Shown: positions 1 to 10,743 of the stretch, one piece after another
Layout of the letters: every line of letters starts with the position of its first letter
How positions within the stretch are numbered: the stretch's first letter is position 1
NCBI GenBank assembly: GCA_900095095.1
Contig: FMBT01000331.1
Span: 124,001-188,000 of the forward strand
Length of the DNA: 64,000 bases
DNA from: Fragilariopsis cylindrus CCMP1102
Lineage: Eukaryota > Bacillariophyta > Bacillariophyceae > Bacillariales > Bacillariaceae
Reading direction: 5' to 3'
Program-made: the position numbers and the translations under genes
The notes under the pieces: model-generated
The model's database searches: none
What the model was told of the DNA's origin: nothing
What the model saw: only the letters and a program-made list of their open reading frames with translations

Positions 1-315
1 CCTATCGCATGTCTCATTATCGGTGACCGTCCGTAGAAAATACAAAACTCTTGCAACTCCACCGAACGTATCAAAGTTCTCAAAGAAGGTTGAGTCTTCA
101 GAGTAGGCCCATTTTCCCATAGTATCTAGTGCAACCAAAGCTTCTCCTCGATAAAACATTGAATGGCCAGTGTTGGCAAAAATGTCGATATGGCAGAGGT
201 ATTTTGATACTTCGTTTTGTGTCGATAGTTCAATTCTGTCGTTGACGTCGACTTCGTCTGCAGTGGAGACTGAGTCGTCGTCATTGATAGCGTGAACCGG
301 GCTAACCAGACACAT
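1..315 (-). CDS. ARM/HEAT-like repeat protein, N-terminal part (partial at window edge)
   Basis: An open frame runs from an ATG at 313-315 leftward through the window edge without a stop (105 codons seen). The N-terminus is acidic, followed by a helical stretch containing GEALVALDTMGKWAYSED and then FGGVARVLYFLRT. This last part closely resembles LGGISRVLKFLM in the gene at 36957-38399, with a matching EIVQVLHDLVRWV-type helix before it, so the two are paralogues of one ARM-like family. Helical-repeat proteins of this kind act as protein-binding scaffolds; no enzymatic motif is visible. The rest lies outside the window. The function is unknown, but the gene is well supported by unbroken coding sequence and the paralogy. 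Confidence 0.7.
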   Translation of the reverse strand, partial: MCLVSPVHAINDDDSVSTADEVDVNDRIELSTQNEVSKYLCHIDIFANTGHSMFYRGEALVALDTMGKWAYSEDSTFFENFDTFGGVARVLYFLRTVTDNETCDR

Positions 316-590
316 GATGTCGCTCTCTTTCGTTTACTTATTACGTCGTTCTATACTAAACTAGCTAGAGGTACGATTATGAAACAAGCAAGGTTTTATG
401 AAGCGATTGAGATTTTCGAGGAGAGCGATTTTTGTTTGAGTTTGAAGTAATTAGCGTGTTTGTGATGAAAAGGTGAGGTTTGCTTGTTTGTGCAATCTTT
501 CCAGTCGTTTCGTGACTAGATTATCGATCGTGATTGCTTGAATAGTAGTCGACGTGACGGTCAAAGTTCAACTGTATTATTTCAAACAGA

Positions 591-670
591 CGAGGCTTCG
601 GGCGAACGAACCGCATTTTTTTTAAAAAATAAATAAAGAAAGAAATATCTTGATAAAATATCTACAGTAA
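591..670 (+). repeat. Dispersed promoter-like repeat A, copy 1
   Basis: This stretch begins CGAGGC, contains GGGCGAACGAACCGCATTTT, then an A-rich AATAAAGAAAGAAATAT block, and ends ATATCTACAGTAA. A near-identical block in the same order and orientation lies at 18875-18957. Each copy precedes a plus-strand gene (917 and 19048), so it may be a shared upstream element or a short mobile-element remnant. Confidence 0.65.
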
Positions 671-916
671 CGTTATTAATACTTCGAAGTAGTAGAAGGA
701 GAACAGTTGCTACTGTACTTACAGAAGGACATACATTAGCAGAACGGGTCATCACCCTCATCAAGATCCATCATCCCTCATCACACAAACGTATCAAGAA
801 GGCAGTCCTGCTACACCGTACATCAATTTACCCCCCCCTCCCCCCCATTCGATCAGGAAGATTCTAATACAAATTCAAATACAACCTACAGGAGAAGTGA
901 ATAATTATTGTTTATC

Positions 917-1528
917 ATGTCCGGATCAGATTTAGCACCGTTCGTTGCTGCTGTCTTAAAAGACAGCACAATGCATGAAATGATAAATGAAATTGATGTA
1001 TTACAATCTAAATTGACGGACCGTGACAATAAAAGGTTATTAGTGGAAGTAACGGGACAGCATGGTTCACCAATTTATTATGAAGAATCACTCAAAAATA
1101 TTAAACAATTTGGTGATGATGAAATTGTCTTAGGCTTTGATAATGATGGTAGTAGCGATGGTTTTCCATTTAGTTCATTAGATAAAATTGAAATACGATT
1201 AGGTGGAGTCGTCGTACAACGATTTAATATAGATGATCTAGATATTCACTTCGAGGATGATCTTTATGATGAGGAAAATCAAATGGAAACTATATTGTTA
1301 GATATTAATCGTCGTCACTTATACGGTCCAATCGTTTGTGTGGATGCACGTATTAAACCGCTGCCATTGGGATTGAGACAGGGACATACAGGTGATGAGA
1401 TGCTATTGACAGACTTCTTTGAACTAGTTGCTGATGAAAACAATGAACTGGCACCTCAAACTTTCATAATTAAAGCATTATTCTTTGATGAAAAAGATAT
1501 AGCTGGGGTGCCAGATCTTCCTGTATAG
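917..1528 (+). CDS. Conserved hypothetical acidic protein (203 aa)
   Basis: A single-exon frame starts at the first ATG (917); the open frame extends three codons upstream to a TTG but has no earlier ATG. The protein is acidic, without membrane segments or signal peptide. It looks like one globular domain of alternating strands and helices, for example the strands KRLLVEVTGQ and KIEIRLGGVVVQRF followed by an Asp/Glu-rich loop. It ends with a strand-rich tail containing FIIKALFFDE. No known domain is recognised. Codon use and lack of low-complexity sequence support a real gene. The repeat A element lies about 250 bp upstream. Likely cytosolic or nuclear; function unknown. Confidence 0.75.
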   Translation: MSGSDLAPFVAAVLKDSTMHEMINEIDVLQSKLTDRDNKRLLVEVTGQHGSPIYYEESLKNIKQFGDDEIVLGFDNDGSSDGFPFSSLDKIEIRLGGVVVQRFNIDDLDIHFEDDLYDEENQMETILLDINRRHLYGPIVCVDARIKPLPLGLRQGHTGDEMLLTDFFELVADENNELAPQTFIIKALFFDEKDIAGVPDLPV

Positions 1529-3254
1529 TGGTATGCCGTTCACGTCTATCACTTGCCGGAAGTAGTTACATTAAGTTACCATATTATATAAAAAATGAGA
1601 GATGACATGAGATGAGAAGAGAAGAGAACGCACGCGTCGGAATATCATAGTAATATTGGATTAATGAAAGATATCTATGTATAACAGGGAAATATGCAAT
1701 CGAAACCCTATTATATATACATCATATGAGGTAAGTGTACGTTTATTACGTTATTACGTTGACGTTACGTTACATTTATTAGGAATACAAGATACAGATA
1801 TAACGTAACAATAATAGTTCAACTTTGTCCCGTTCGTTCGGTTCAATTCAGTGCAATTCTAATTCCAAATTTCTAACGTGTACGTACTTTTTCCTTTCTA
1901 TCTTACTTTCCTCTTCTCACCTTTTTATTCTACTCGTGTTTGACCTACTTCAATTTCAATTTGACTATTGGATCCAATCAAGATATTGGAAGATGGTTTA
2001 GTTGAAATAGAGAGGGAAATAAACAATATAGGTATAACAAAAAAAATAATGAATGGGGATTGGGAATGGTAATATTGTAACTTTCTTATAAAAAGAAATC
2101 CCAGGAAGAGTTACTGTAGTATTTATCATTAAAAAAATGAAAAGGAAATCGTATCATAAGCTCTATAAAATAGATCGATTTTATATTTCACATTTTCTGT
2201 ACCTCCAGAACAGCTTTAGTAGTTGTAGTAGTACAAAATAGTAGTACTAATAGAAGATTCCTTGATGTACTTTAGTATGTTTGATATGCTAGGACTGTAC
2301 GATGCTGTTTTAATGAGGCTACTGTATGTTTAATACTGATAGTAAATGAATAACCGGTATGGCGACAGGGTTGTACTCCAATGAGATATATTATAGTTTT
2401 TATTTCTTCTGTTATATATATATATATATATTTTTTCACTACATTGTAGCTTGCAATCTTCCTTTTTGAAAACTTGATACAATCAATGTAGTAAGAACTT
2501 AGAAATCACACCATCATCTTAGTGAGTGTTGTGCTTTTGTTTCTACAACGTAGTGATTTGGGAAGATTTCCAATCATTTCATCATCACCATCACATTACT
2601 ATGAAGAAAAGTACTGTGCACCTTTTCCATCTTGTACTTCTTGATTGCAAAGTTAATGTATGATCAACTGCAGCTATGCAGCAAACATCTGATTTCCCCC
2701 CTTCTTTAAATTATAGAGTAATAAAAGTGCCCTGCTAGGAGGAAATTCAGTAGCTTTTCGAACAAGTTTGTCTGAGGGTATGGTGAGGGCCTCATGGTAG
2801 CTAGATAGGACCTCCTCCTCCTCCTCCTCTTCTTCTTCTTCTGGGGGCTAGAGGGTGGTTGGTACACATGCCTAAGAATCTTATATCTGCAGCCACTGCA
2901 TTTATCAAGTAATTATACAATGTAGTTCTATGAACACTGCTGCTAAGATTTGAGGAAAGTATCCCCAAATAGATCAAACTGTAAGTGGAATAGTTTTTTT
3001 TTTTTAAAGCTACTACGAAATAGTACATATATATATATATATAAATACAGTACTATATATTCTCTAATTATTATTTATCAATTGCGTATTCACAGGCTGG
3101 AAACAGACCGCTGAATTAATGCATCATTTTTCTTTTTGTTGCTGTTGTTACTACTATGAACGATCTTGAATTCCTTCAAACTCTTTTTCTATTATCAAGG
3201 TGTGTTTGCTGTTGTTGACTGCAGATTTTTTTGTTTTGTTTTGTAATTTTTGTA
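1529..3254. other. Intergenic region, no gene seen
   Basis: No convincing coding frame is present. The stretch is AT-rich with TA and TTACGTTACGTT runs near 1740-1805, a (TA)n tract near 2416-2432 and another near 3028-3042. A CTC/TTC trinucleotide tract near 2811-2840 creates a spurious Arg/Gly frame on the minus strand. It probably holds the 3' UTRs of the convergent genes at 917-1528 and 3255-5553. Confidence 0.5.
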
Positions 3255-5553
3255 CTATAGAAAATTTAGTTCATCCAATTCTTTTTCTATTAAATCCTGT
3301 TGTTGATTACGTTGAATTTCTTCCTGCCGTTCCTTCAAATCATTAATGGCACCAAGTAACGCCTCGACTTCATATTGGATTGTAGCAGGTATTTGCGATG
3401 AAAATGATTTTTCAACTTCATGTAAGGCAACCGCCTTGGCTGTTGGTTTTTGTAATTTTTTTAACGTCGATGCGACATTGGACGCATCCATTGCCATACA
3501 GCCTACAGAAAAAGCTGCACCAACAACGGGTACTGTTTGAATAGAAGTACTGATCATCTGAGAGTATGATGCTCCAAAAGAAGCGGAGAGACCCTGTTTT
3601 TTTGAATTGAGACGAACGAAAAATTAGAGCAAAGAATAATATAAAAGGAAAACACGAAGTGTAAGGGAAAAAGTAAGAGAGGACTGTTGTCGTTTGCATA
3701 CAGTGAAGAAGAAACGAAAGAAGTGAGAGAATGTAAAAAGGAACTTACTACACCAGTTAGTCCATGTCTCGTTGTATGGTAACTACCTAATGCTAACGTG
3801 TTCAATACTTCCAACGATTGTCCGGATGTGCTTTATTACTTAAATTGTTATTGACATGACTTCTACTATTTAATACTTGTTTCAATATCAATGCATTTGC
3901 TTTTTGTTGTTGTTTAATTTTTTTTCATTAGTAACATTATCAGCAATAGTAGTACCATTCGAATTTTTCAAGAGATTTTTTTCTAATTCGGCAGCAGTTA
4001 TTGCAAATATTGTTGTAATAATGTTTGTCGTAGTTGTTCCAATGCATCTAATATTCCTAAACATAATCCATGCCAACCTAAAATACGATCCGCTAATTGA
4101 TTGGTTTCTTTTTGACTCATATCAAATCCTTTACTATAGGCCATATGTCCACCTTGTATCGCTGCGGAACTGGCGGAGGTTGCCACCGCCGCTAATAGTA
4201 ATGCTGGACCCGCTGGTGTGAGCATGGCACAGGCCCCTGCTACACCTAACGCGGCACCCACAAATGAGACACCACCTGTACCTAATTGTATCTGTGAATT
4301 CGATCGTTCCTTTACTGTTAATCGATTCGCTAATTCACATAAATTTGGTACACAAAATGTTAATTGTAATGCCATTCTTGTATAGTATGTTAATAATCGA
4401 TCTAATGTTTGTTTCAATTGTGGTATATGATCTAAATCTAATAAACTACCAGCACTACCATTACTACCATTACTTGCATTATTATTCTTACTCTTACTAC
4501 TACCTTTCATCGTCATTTTATTGGAACTAGTGGATTCAAACATTTGTGTGAAATCAAATTGACAATCGACACACATTCTAAATTGTTGTCCGCCTGTAGA
4601 TGGTATAATATGTTTGGAACAAACAGGATTACCACATACGTCACAAAATTTTGTCTTAGTTGATTTCTTTTTTTCTTTAATTTTCCACTTGTTTCATCCT
4701 TTACTAATGAACTTTGTGGTCCACCTCCACCACTTCCTGGTGATGATGATGATGACGACGAGGAACCTCGTGTTATTGATGAGAACCATGATCGTTTTGA
4801 TTTTTTCGCAACAGCTTTTTCTCTATTTTTACTATTTATTACCTCTTGACTTGCTATAGTTTTACTATTATTCATTCCATCTTTATTACTTTTACTTATC
4901 CCGTTTTTTGGGTTAGTTGTACTACTACAATATGGTTTATCAAATAAACATGGTACACAAACTTCATCAATAACTGGTACATTCCATTGTTGACATTGTA
5001 TCGTGAAACCTAATTTACGTACTTGTTCTAAATGATCCATTGCTTGTTCATAATCAGAGGGTGATAAATTTTTATGTACCATTTCGGGTTGACGATGATA
5101 TAATATAGCATTGCTACCTGGTAATTTAATTTCCATACTACCATTTATATTTTTCCTTGTAATTAATTTTCCTTTCATACCATACGATGTTATAACATTA
5201 TCATTTTTCTTAACAATTGTCATGTCACGTACTAATTCTAATGTCATGTGTATCATCATATTATATTGTTCTTGTAATGCCGTTGTTGAATCATTATTAT
5301 TTGGTGGATCGTTTTCGTTACTTTTGTTGTTACTGTTACTGTTGCTGTAACTGTTATTGAATTCATCATCGAATATTCCATCGTGACAACTTTCACTCTC
5401 CTCAACAACAGTAGTGTGACTAACGGAGTCATCGTTGTTGTTCTGCTGCTGGGACTGGGACGACAATTGCTTACTTTCGTCGTTGTCATCTCCTCCTCCT
5501 TCTCTTTCCCGTATTGTTTGAAGATTATTATTCAAATTATTATTATTATTCAT
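3255..5553 (-). CDS. Zinc-finger protein with C-terminal helical/hydrophobic domain (frame-broken, one intron)
   Basis: One gene is visible in pieces. The first ATG in the frame is at 5553; the open frame further upstream has only a GTG. The N-terminal third is Asn/Ser-rich and disordered. A structured part follows (5250-4980) with VCVPCLFDKPYC, then a Ser/Gly linker and a zinc-binding motif FCDVCGNPVCSKHII ... MCVDCQFDF (C-x2-C-x4-C-x2-H ... C-x2-C, FYVE-like in spacing). The C-terminal half is helical with a Gly/Ala-rich hydrophobic stretch (GAALGVAGACAMLTPAGPAL). A GT-AG intron of 155 bp lies at 3594-3748, phase 0. The frame is interrupted four times: near 4668-4674, 3996-4003, 3911-3918 and 3850-3862. 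Each break is repaired by one extra base, usually an A in an A-run, giving about 715 residues. Role unknown; membrane or lipid association is possible but unproven. Confidence 0.6.
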
Positions 5554-7264
5554 CTTTACTATTTTATTATTATCAATAAACAAAACGTGCACCTTGCTGT
5601 TGCTGTTGCCGTGGGTAGTAGTATTTCTTGTTGATTTTTCGTTGTCTCTTTGATGTAAGAAAGTTTGGTGTTGTTCTCTCCTTAACAGCCATCCAGTGGA
5701 CAAGAGAGTAGGCTTTTGCTTTGTCGGAACACGCACGATTACTATTATTATGTTATGTTAGCGAAACATTCAAACAATCTCCTCTTTGGTTGCTTCCAAA
5801 AACGCTGCCGTTGAGAAAAACCTCAGGACTAATTCTGTTCTCAAAAAGAGACTTATTCAGCTCCAATGATTTTTAAATACTGTATATACAGTAGGTGTAA
5901 TTAATGCCGTTTTCGTGTCGTCGCGAAAAATAAATATCCTAAATTTGCTAGTATCATTGATTGATGTCGTGCTGATCTTTTTGCTGATTGATTCCTTCAT
6001 ATCCCTTCCGATTGTAAATCGTATCTATTTTCTACTGTACAGCAGTGCACTGTTATTGAATGGAATCAATCAAACGATGCCATCCATTGTCACTGAAATA
6101 AATACAATTGGATTATTCAAAAGTACCTCTACGTACATTGACGGTGTTTTGCTTTTCTTTGAAGTTTTCTCTCTCTCTCTCTCTCTCTTTCCTCTCATTT
6201 TCTTGGTAGACTTCCTCAAAAAGAGATAAAATATATCAAACAAAATAAAATAAAACGAAGAACATGGACGCAAGCAATACCATGATGATGAATCTTAACT
6301 GCTATTAGCTACATCCGTTTTTTCGTCCTATCTCTTGGAATCGTTATCGTTACCATTACCACTACAACCAGTATACGGTGCAGCAGGTAGGTGCAACTAG
6401 TTCAACTGGAACCAACTGAATCGACTTGAATCGAACTGGAATCGACCTGAAACAAACTGAATCGAATTTAATCGAACTGGAAACAAACTGAAACAAACTG
6501 AATCGAATTTAATCGAATCGAATCCAACCGAATCCAACCGAGACTAGAACACAATTGTAGCAGCACGGGAGTCTACGGTACAAACAAAACAATTCGATTT
6601 GATTCAATTCCTTTTACATACATTCACGCAAGGATAAACTATTCATCACAATTGTCACCATCGTTACGTATGAGCATGAAAATGAAAATGAACTGGAATC
6701 GAATCGAATCGAATCGAATCGAATCGAATCAAATCCGACCGAGACTAGAATACAACCACGGCGACTCGGTTGTCTACGGTAGAAACAAAACAATTCGATT
6801 CGAATCGATTTGATACCTTTTATATATATTCAGGCAGGGATAAAATATGACTTGAAAAAATACCAAGTAATCCATCTTAATCATAACTACATACATATGA
6901 ACCTCCAGCACACGCAATATTATCTCAACAAGCAAATACAAATCACAAAAAGAAAGCAAAAGCTGAGTTTAGCATTTGAGTTGAGTTGAGTTGAGTTGAA
7001 TTGAATTGAGTGAGTTGAGAGATGAGAGAAACCAAAATCAAATGACTATAACCAACATATTATATATTCATACTATACAAACATTTAGTAATAACCTATC
7101 GAGTTTAAATTAGATTCTTTCTTATATTAACTAGGTACTATAGACAATTATTTCTTGGGTCTGTTTTGGTTTCACGGATGTATGTATGAATGTGTTTATG
7201 TTTGCGTGTGTTGCGTTAATGATAAACATTAGCAACGAATAAAAGATAGAAATCAATGTATCTT
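5554..7264. repeat. Intergenic region with AATCGAACTGG minisatellite and ~200-bp imperfect duplication
   Basis: No supported gene. From about 6400 to 6730 the sequence is built from variants of AATCGAACTGGAA and AATCGAATCG. Two blocks are imperfect direct copies offset by about 200 bp: 6540-6640 and 6741-6845. Both carry GAGACTAGAA, then GTCTACGGTA, AAACAAAACAATTCGAT and a CAGG/CAAGGATAAA motif. A second simple tract (TTGAG)n lies near 6970-7020. No coding frame spans the duplication. Confidence 0.5.
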
Positions 7265-8320
7265 TTAATTCAATAATTCAATTCCAGGTCGTTCCAATCG
7301 AAGCATTTTCATATTATTTAGTGTTAGATCACTTCGAAACCAACGTAAGGTTAGTGGAGCATTCCGTACAAATTTGATCAATGTATTTTGTGAAATTATC
7401 TTATCATCTTGGTAACATAACTTGGGGTTGCGAATTGAAACACGTTCGAGAGCTTTGCAACAATGATGGAACATATATACCTCTGGTTGATCGTTTAAGT
7501 CTTCAATTGCATTCCGATGCTGCAACCCACATTCGAAGCCAGAACAGTCCAGGTAAATTTCTTTTAGACTATTGGAATGACGCATATCACTTCCATTCAA
7601 CCTGATAACTTTTTCAAAAATATCATTATTATTTAATGTAACTTTTTCCAAAAGTGGACAATTCATTGAAAAATTGGAAAGGGTTAGACCAGTAATAGGC
7701 ATACAAGAAAATTTAACCTCTCGCAATTTTGGCAATATGCACGAAAAGATGTATATGAGATAATTTTGGTAGATTCGGTCTGTGATTTGGTCTGATAATG
7801 AAAAACCATCAAAATCTAATGACGTAATTCCAGTGAATCGAACTTTTCTCATGGTCTCTCTTTGTAACTCCATAAATGCTTCAACAGATAAATTAGTTTC
7901 GTCTTTCGTATACTTGTATGAATCCTTGAACCTCATGATCTGATAACGTTGTAACTTGTTGTTTGTTTCTCTGTTCAAAGAATGGTTAAGTAAATTCTGA
8001 CATAATGCTGGCATCGATATCAAACCGATTTCAAAAACAGGAATGATTTTATTTTTATTACCAAGTTCCTTACAAATAATATCGTTTGATTGTTTTGAAA
8101 CCAAACTCAAATTCATTAAACTTTCTTGATCTAAATAGCTAAAAATTTCAATCTTAATAGGTATATCCAAATTCTTCCATTCTGATGCGATGGTGGTCCT
8201 TTTTTGTTGACGGGTTCTACCTGCAATACCATCATCACCAGGAGGAGGACGACGAGGAGGACGAGGAGGGCATTTACGATTGTTAATGTTTTTAATGCTA
8301 TTACTATTAGCTTGAGCCAT
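7265..8320 (-). CDS. F-box / leucine-rich-repeat-like protein
   Basis: Single-exon gene of 351 aa starting at the ATG at 8318-8320. Residues about 1-45 are disordered and basic with a PPRPPRRPPPG stretch. Residues about 48-90 form an F-box: LDIPIKIEIFSYLDQESLMN followed by LSLVSKQSNDII. F-boxes of this form bind SKP1 in SCF ubiquitin ligases. The remainder has LRR-like segments such as LPKLREVKFSCMPITGLTL, CPLLEKVTLNNNDIF and SLKEIYLDCSGFECG, expected to bind the substrate. It is transcribed divergently from the acetyltransferase at 9102, with a 780-bp shared upstream region. The substrate cannot be inferred. Confidence 0.75.
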   Translation of the reverse strand: MAQANSNSIKNINNRKCPPRPPRRPPPGDDGIAGRTRQQKRTTIASEWKNLDIPIKIEIFSYLDQESLMNLSLVSKQSNDIICKELGNKNKIIPVFEIGLISMPALCQNLLNHSLNRETNNKLQRYQIMRFKDSYKYTKDETNLSVEAFMELQRETMRKVRFTGITSLDFDGFSLSDQITDRIYQNYLIYIFSCILPKLREVKFSCMPITGLTLSNFSMNCPLLEKVTLNNNDIFEKVIRLNGSDMRHSNSLKEIYLDCSGFECGLQHRNAIEDLNDQPEVYMFHHCCKALERVSIRNPKLCYQDDKIISQNTLIKFVRNAPLTLRWFRSDLTLNNMKMLRLERPGIELLN

Positions 8321-8356
8321 TTTCTTTCTTTTTGCTGTTCGGTTGCGATAATAACG

Positions 8357-8358
8357 AC

Positions 8359-8397
<39 letters not shown>

Positions 8398-8403
8398 AAT
8401 GGC

Positions 8404-8454
<51 letters not shown>

Positions 8455-8456
8455 GA
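8357..8456. repeat. (ATG/GAT)n trinucleotide microsatellite
   Basis: About 100 bp of nearly pure GATGATGAT broken once by ATAATGGCG. It lies just upstream of the F-box gene start and creates artificial poly-Met (plus) and poly-Ser (minus) frames, which I do not treat as genes. Confidence 0.9.
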
Positions 8457-9101
8457 CGACGACGACGAATATGGTGACGATGGTGACGATTGAGACGATG
8501 CTTGTGATGACGAGACGATAACGGGGATACAGTTGTTGTATTGGTAAGGCGAACGGCGAATGTTTTTGTTGGCTTTTGTGATTGTAGCTAACGAACTGGT
8601 GTTGACTGTTTCGACTGACTCTCCTCTACTCTGTTGTTTGAGTTTGTTATTAATTTTTGTGAGACGTTTCACTTTCTCAATACTAGTACGCCGACGTCGA
8701 AATGAAAAAATTCCCAGGACTGATCCGTTGTCGTTACAAAACAAGAAATTCGTCAAAATTCTAGGAGTTTCAAGTTTCGTTTGTTCGATAAAAATCCAGT
8801 CATGTTTAATTTTGTATCCCGCCGGATTGAACCAAGCTAAAAGACTGATTTAGCCCCCTTACTTTTTGAAAATCAGAAAATCATATCATCAATTGCATCA
8901 ATCATCACTTCAATGAACGATTGATTCGTTCGACAAAGCGACATGAAGCAATGGTCAATATCGTCGGTATTCACATTCCATAGAAGACGGACCAGTAATG
9001 AATGGCATCTTCGTCATCGAGAAGCTAAATTACGTATACGTTTAGTTTACCCTCCCATTTCTCTCTCTCTCTCTCGTTATTATTCATCGTCGTCATCGTC
9101 G

Positions 9102-10331
9102 ATGCGATACTTGTATTCATACCCAGCGACGACGACGACGAGGAGCATGACGACGTTGTTTCTTCTTGTCTTATTATTTAATTACACTGATTGTATCGTT
9201 ACTGTTGATGCATTTTCGGTAACAGTATCATCGTCGTCGTCGTCATCGTTGTCATCGTCGTCATCACCAATAACAGATACAAATACAAATACAAAAAGCA
9301 TCATCGACGTCGATGTTGTAAAGACACAATCTGATATCATTGCACTTGCAGATTTAAGGTATAATGAATGGATTAGTATAGATGACTACGAAAATGATTA
9401 CAACAATAACAATTGCAACAATAACAATAACAACAATAACAATAGCAACAATAACCATAGTAATATAGTTGTAGAAAATGAAAATGCACAACAACGACGA
9501 CGACCATTATCACAGCCAAGTAGATATGCATTTCGTATGGCAACAAAAGAAATTTATGAGGAACGATCAATGGATGGATCAATAGTATTTTTAGCTCGTC
9601 TTGTCGTCGACAATGATGACAGTATCAGTGCTAGACAAAAATCTGTTGTTGGTAAAGTTGTTGGTTCTGCAGAACTAAGTCCAATTGAATTTAATGGAGC
9701 AACAATAAATATCAAATTGAGAGAAGATGAAGAAGAGGAAGAAAATAATGAGAATTATGAAGATGAAGAAGAGAGACATAAATATTTATATGTTACAGAT
9801 GTTGTTACATCCTCCAAACATCGTCGTATGGGTATAGCTAATTCATTAATGGATACATTAGAAAAATATGCGTATAACGATGAGGAGCAAGAAGAATACA
9901 ATGATAACAATATCAATGATAACAATGAGAACAACAACAACAAGAAGACAATGATAACACTATTTTTACATGTCAAAGTTGATAATGATGCAGCACAGAC
10001 ATTCTATTCTAGTTCACGTAGAGGATATTGTATACCAACATCAAATCAAATACAAAATATTAATATAACTCAATTAGAAGAAAATGCTGGTGTATCAGGT
10101 AGAGGACAAGAACCACAGATCTTATTGTGTAAAGTATTGACGGAGGATAACAGCGGTGGTAGTAGTAGCAAAACAACAGTAATCACATCATTGCCAACAA
10201 CAGCAACAGCAATTGGATTCAGTAGTAGTTCCTCTTCTTCTTCTTCTTCTTCCGGAAGGAACACAAATAATAAATCATCGCAACCACAAAAGAAGAAGAA
10301 AAAGCTGAAAGTGAAACGAAAAAAGAAATAA
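9102..10331 (+). CDS. Plastid-targeted GNAT-family N-acetyltransferase
   Basis: The protein begins with a basic segment and a hydrophobic signal core (MTTLFLLVLLFNYTDCIV) directly followed by VDAFSV, a diatom plastid cleavage-type motif. I chose the ATG at 9102 because the earlier in-frame ATG at 8943 would put the signal core some 70 residues from the N-terminus; 9147 is also possible. After an Asn-rich spacer come GNAT elements: SVVGKVVGSAELSPIEF (strands 2-3), YVTDVVTSSKHRRMGIANSL with the acetyl-CoA-binding R-R-M-G-I-A loop, and LHVKVDNDAAQTFYSSSRRGY, matching the typical N-x-A-x-x-F-Y strand/helix. The tail is Ser-rich then Lys-rich. It probably acetylates small molecules or protein N-termini in the plastid. 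About 409 aa, no intron. Confidence 0.8.
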   Translation: MRYLYSYPATTTTRSMTTLFLLVLLFNYTDCIVTVDAFSVTVSSSSSSSLSSSSSPITDTNTNTKSIIDVDVVKTQSDIIALADLRYNEWISIDDYENDYNNNNCNNNNNNNNNSNNNHSNIVVENENAQQRRRPLSQPSRYAFRMATKEIYEERSMDGSIVFLARLVVDNDDSISARQKSVVGKVVGSAELSPIEFNGATINIKLREDEEEEENNENYEDEEERHKYLYVTDVVTSSKHRRMGIANSLMDTLEKYAYNDEEQEEYNDNNINDNNENNNNKKTMITLFLHVKVDNDAAQTFYSSSRRGYCIPTSNQIQNINITQLEENAGVSGRGQEPQILLCKVLTEDNSGGSSSKTTVITSLPTTATAIGFSSSSSSSSSSSGRNTNNKSSQPQKKKKKLKVKRKKK

Positions 10332-10449
10332 TGTTATGTACACTTAGCTACTTCTTTATCATTATTACACTAACGTTACCCGGTAACTTACGGTAGAATA
10401 ATATTTAAATACAATTTTATTTCTCTCTCTATATACAGTTCTTTATTAG

Positions 10450-10597
10450 TTCGTTTGTTTGTTTGTTTGTTTGTTTGTTTGTTTGTTTGTTTGTTTGTTT
10501 GTTTGTTTGTTTGTTCGTTCGTTCGTTCGTTCGTTCGTTCGTTCGTTCGTTTGTTCGTTCGTTCGTTCGTTCGTTCGTTCGTTCGTTCGTTCGTTCA
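10450..10597. repeat. (GTTT)n followed by (GTTC)n tetranucleotide array
   Basis: About 60 bp of GTTT repeats change into about 85 bp of GTTC repeats with a single GTTT interruption. The array lies between convergent genes. It opens long frames on both strands with 4-base periodicity (NERT / FVCL patterns) that are artefacts. Confidence 0.95.
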
Positions 10598-10743
10598 ATG
10601 CCCTTGTGATATACATCTTATATAACTTCATCCTTGGTAAATTACTTTTGTATTTTAAAAAACCACCCATCGCTATCTCTATTTTCATTTCATATTTCCT
10701 CATCCCATTTGGACTACCTAATAATGTTTTCTTTTCAATTTTT

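Noticed and set aside
4660-4680. Programmed ribosomal frameshift at the A7 run of the zinc-finger gene
   Set aside because: The same kind of single-base break occurs at many unrelated sites in the window, so a general sequence error is simpler than programmed shifting.
8204-8756. Poly-Met (+) and poly-Ser (-) frames over the ATG repeat
   Set aside because: They consist of a trinucleotide microsatellite in two frames between divergent genes; no unique coding sequence supports them.
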